From NCBI GenBank assembly GCA_023426865.1, contig JAEZBT010000143.1, forward strand, positions 1 to 21,358: a stretch of DNA of 21,358 bases, written 5' to 3'. Below, piece by piece: positions 20,719 to 21,358 of this stretch (position 1 is its first letter; the number at the start of each line of letters is the position of its first letter). Source of the DNA: Actinomycetes bacterium (GTDB lineage Bacteria > Actinomycetota > Actinomycetes > Actinomycetales > Cellulomonadaceae). Under the pieces are notes generated by a model that ran no database searches, had not been told where the DNA came from, and saw only the letters and a program-made list of their open reading frames with translations. Position numbers and translations under genes: made by a program.

Positions 20719-21358
20719 ATGACGACGACGACGGCACGGGCGGCGCTCGACGACGCCGTCCGCGCGGTCGCCGCAGCGACGGTGCGCGCGCCGGATCTGC
20801 CGCCCGACGAGCGCACCAGCCTCGTCGCGGGGATCGACGCGGCCGTCGCGCGACTCACGACGGCACGTGCGGCCGTCCTGGTCGCGCAGCGCGACAGCGG
20901 GGCGTGGCGGGCCAACGGGGACCCGACCTTCGAGGCATGGCGGGCGCGCACGTCACGGACGGGCGTCCGGGCGGCGGCCACAGAGGTGCGCCGCGGCGAC
21001 GCGCTGGCCGCGATGCCAGCCGTCCGGGATGCGGTCGAGGCCGGACGGGTGACGGTCGAGCACGTCGACGTCGTCGCGCGGACCGCTGCGGGAGCCTCGG
21101 CACCGGTGCGCGAGGCGTTGGCCTCGCCGGCGGGGCAGGCGGAACTGCTGGCGATGGCGGCGCACGTCGACGCCGGACGGTTCGCTAAGGCAGCGGCGCT
21201 CTGGGCCGCGGCGCTGGACAGGACAGCGCTCGAACGTGGTCACGACGCGCAGCGGGCCGCGCGGTTCCTGCACCTCGCCGAGACCCCCGGCGGGACGCGC
21301 ATCACCGGCCAGCTCGACGCGGTGGCCGGTCACCGGCTCCGCCTCGCACTCGAGGCCG
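20719..21358 (+). CDS. DUF222 / HNH-endonuclease-type protein (3' part cut by window edge)
   Basis: The first 213 codons of a protein of the actinobacterial DUF222 family (13E12-repeat-like), which usually carries an HNH nuclease motif in its C-terminal third. That part is beyond the window, so the nuclease motif cannot be confirmed. Visible are the Ala/Arg-rich helical start, the stretch from GAWRANGDPTFEAWRARTS, then AMPAVRDAVEAGRVTVEHVDVVAR, which is the most family-like part. The frame remains open to the right edge. ATG at 20719 is supported by GGGAG five bases upstream and a -10-like TACGAT. Such genes occur in many copies in actinobacterial genomes and are often linked to mobile DNA, but no mobile element is seen here. 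Confidence 0.85.
   Translation, partial: MTTTTARAALDDAVRAVAAATVRAPDLPPDERTSLVAGIDAAVARLTTARAAVLVAQRDSGAWRANGDPTFEAWRARTSRTGVRAAATEVRRGDALAAMPAVRDAVEAGRVTVEHVDVVARTAAGASAPVREALASPAGQAELLAMAAHVDAGRFAKAAALWAAALDRTALERGHDAQRAARFLHLAETPGGTRITGQLDAVAGHRLRLALEA

Noticed and set aside
19514..20737. Longer N terminus for YchF
   Set aside because: The family begins at MALTIGIVG. The 43 extra residues are not conserved in type and would run through the ychF promoter and into the divergent gene.
1..21358. CRISPR arrays, insertion sequences, prophage genes, rRNA or tRNA
   Set aside because: No regularly spaced repeats, transposase or integrase motifs, or structural RNA patterns were found on either strand.

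Overview
The window is about 21 kb of very GC-rich DNA. It has GTG as well as ATG starts, -10 elements of the TANNNT type, and several transcripts that look leaderless. mshB (mycothiol synthesis), typA next to mshB, and a DUF222-type protein all point to an actinobacterium. The overall look fits Micrococcales, probably Cellulomonas or a relative; that last step is inference from gene content. No tRNA, rRNA, CRISPR array, insertion sequence or prophage gene was seen. The region reads as ordinary chromosome with one striking giant signalling gene.

Layout. Positions 1-9770 are almost entirely minus-strand. In order of transcription they hold a lipoprotein peptide-binding protein (9770-7932), a strong hairpin, an oversized permease (7713-6082), and a second permease overlapping it by ATGA (6085-4997). 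A fused double-ATPase subunit follows (4235-2361), then typA (2261-339) and mshB (342 to the window edge, overlapping typA by GTGA). Together the first four form a complete oligopeptide/dipeptide (Opp/Dpp/BldK-like) ABC importer. A plus-strand membrane PH-domain gene (4342-4962) sits inside it, between permease and ATPase. After 494 bases without a recognisable gene come two small plus-strand genes, a DUF952 protein and a DinB/DUF664-like protein. Three minus-strand genes follow: an AraC/GyrI-like regulator, a GNAT acetyltransferase and an alpha/beta hydrolase. Together they look like a small-molecule or xenobiotic response locus.

Positions 13788-18818 encode one 1676-residue protein: Ser/Thr kinase, AAA/NACHT-like ATPase, long helical repeat region, GAF, signalling helix, GGDEF. 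It has the plan of the cyanobacterial/proteobacterial hybrid kinases (kinase-AAA-TPR-GAF), but carries an apparently active diguanylate cyclase with an I-site where those have a histidine kinase. It could therefore couple phosphorylation or ATPase-gated sensing to c-di-GMP. It is the best candidate for a poorly described system here.

Upstream of it and divergent (19090-19503) is a small CGCGR-motif protein. Its promoter contains a perfect actinobacterial LexA (SOS) operator with the -10 element inside it. The window ends with ychF (minus, apparently leaderless) and the start of a DUF222/HNH-type gene that runs off the right edge.
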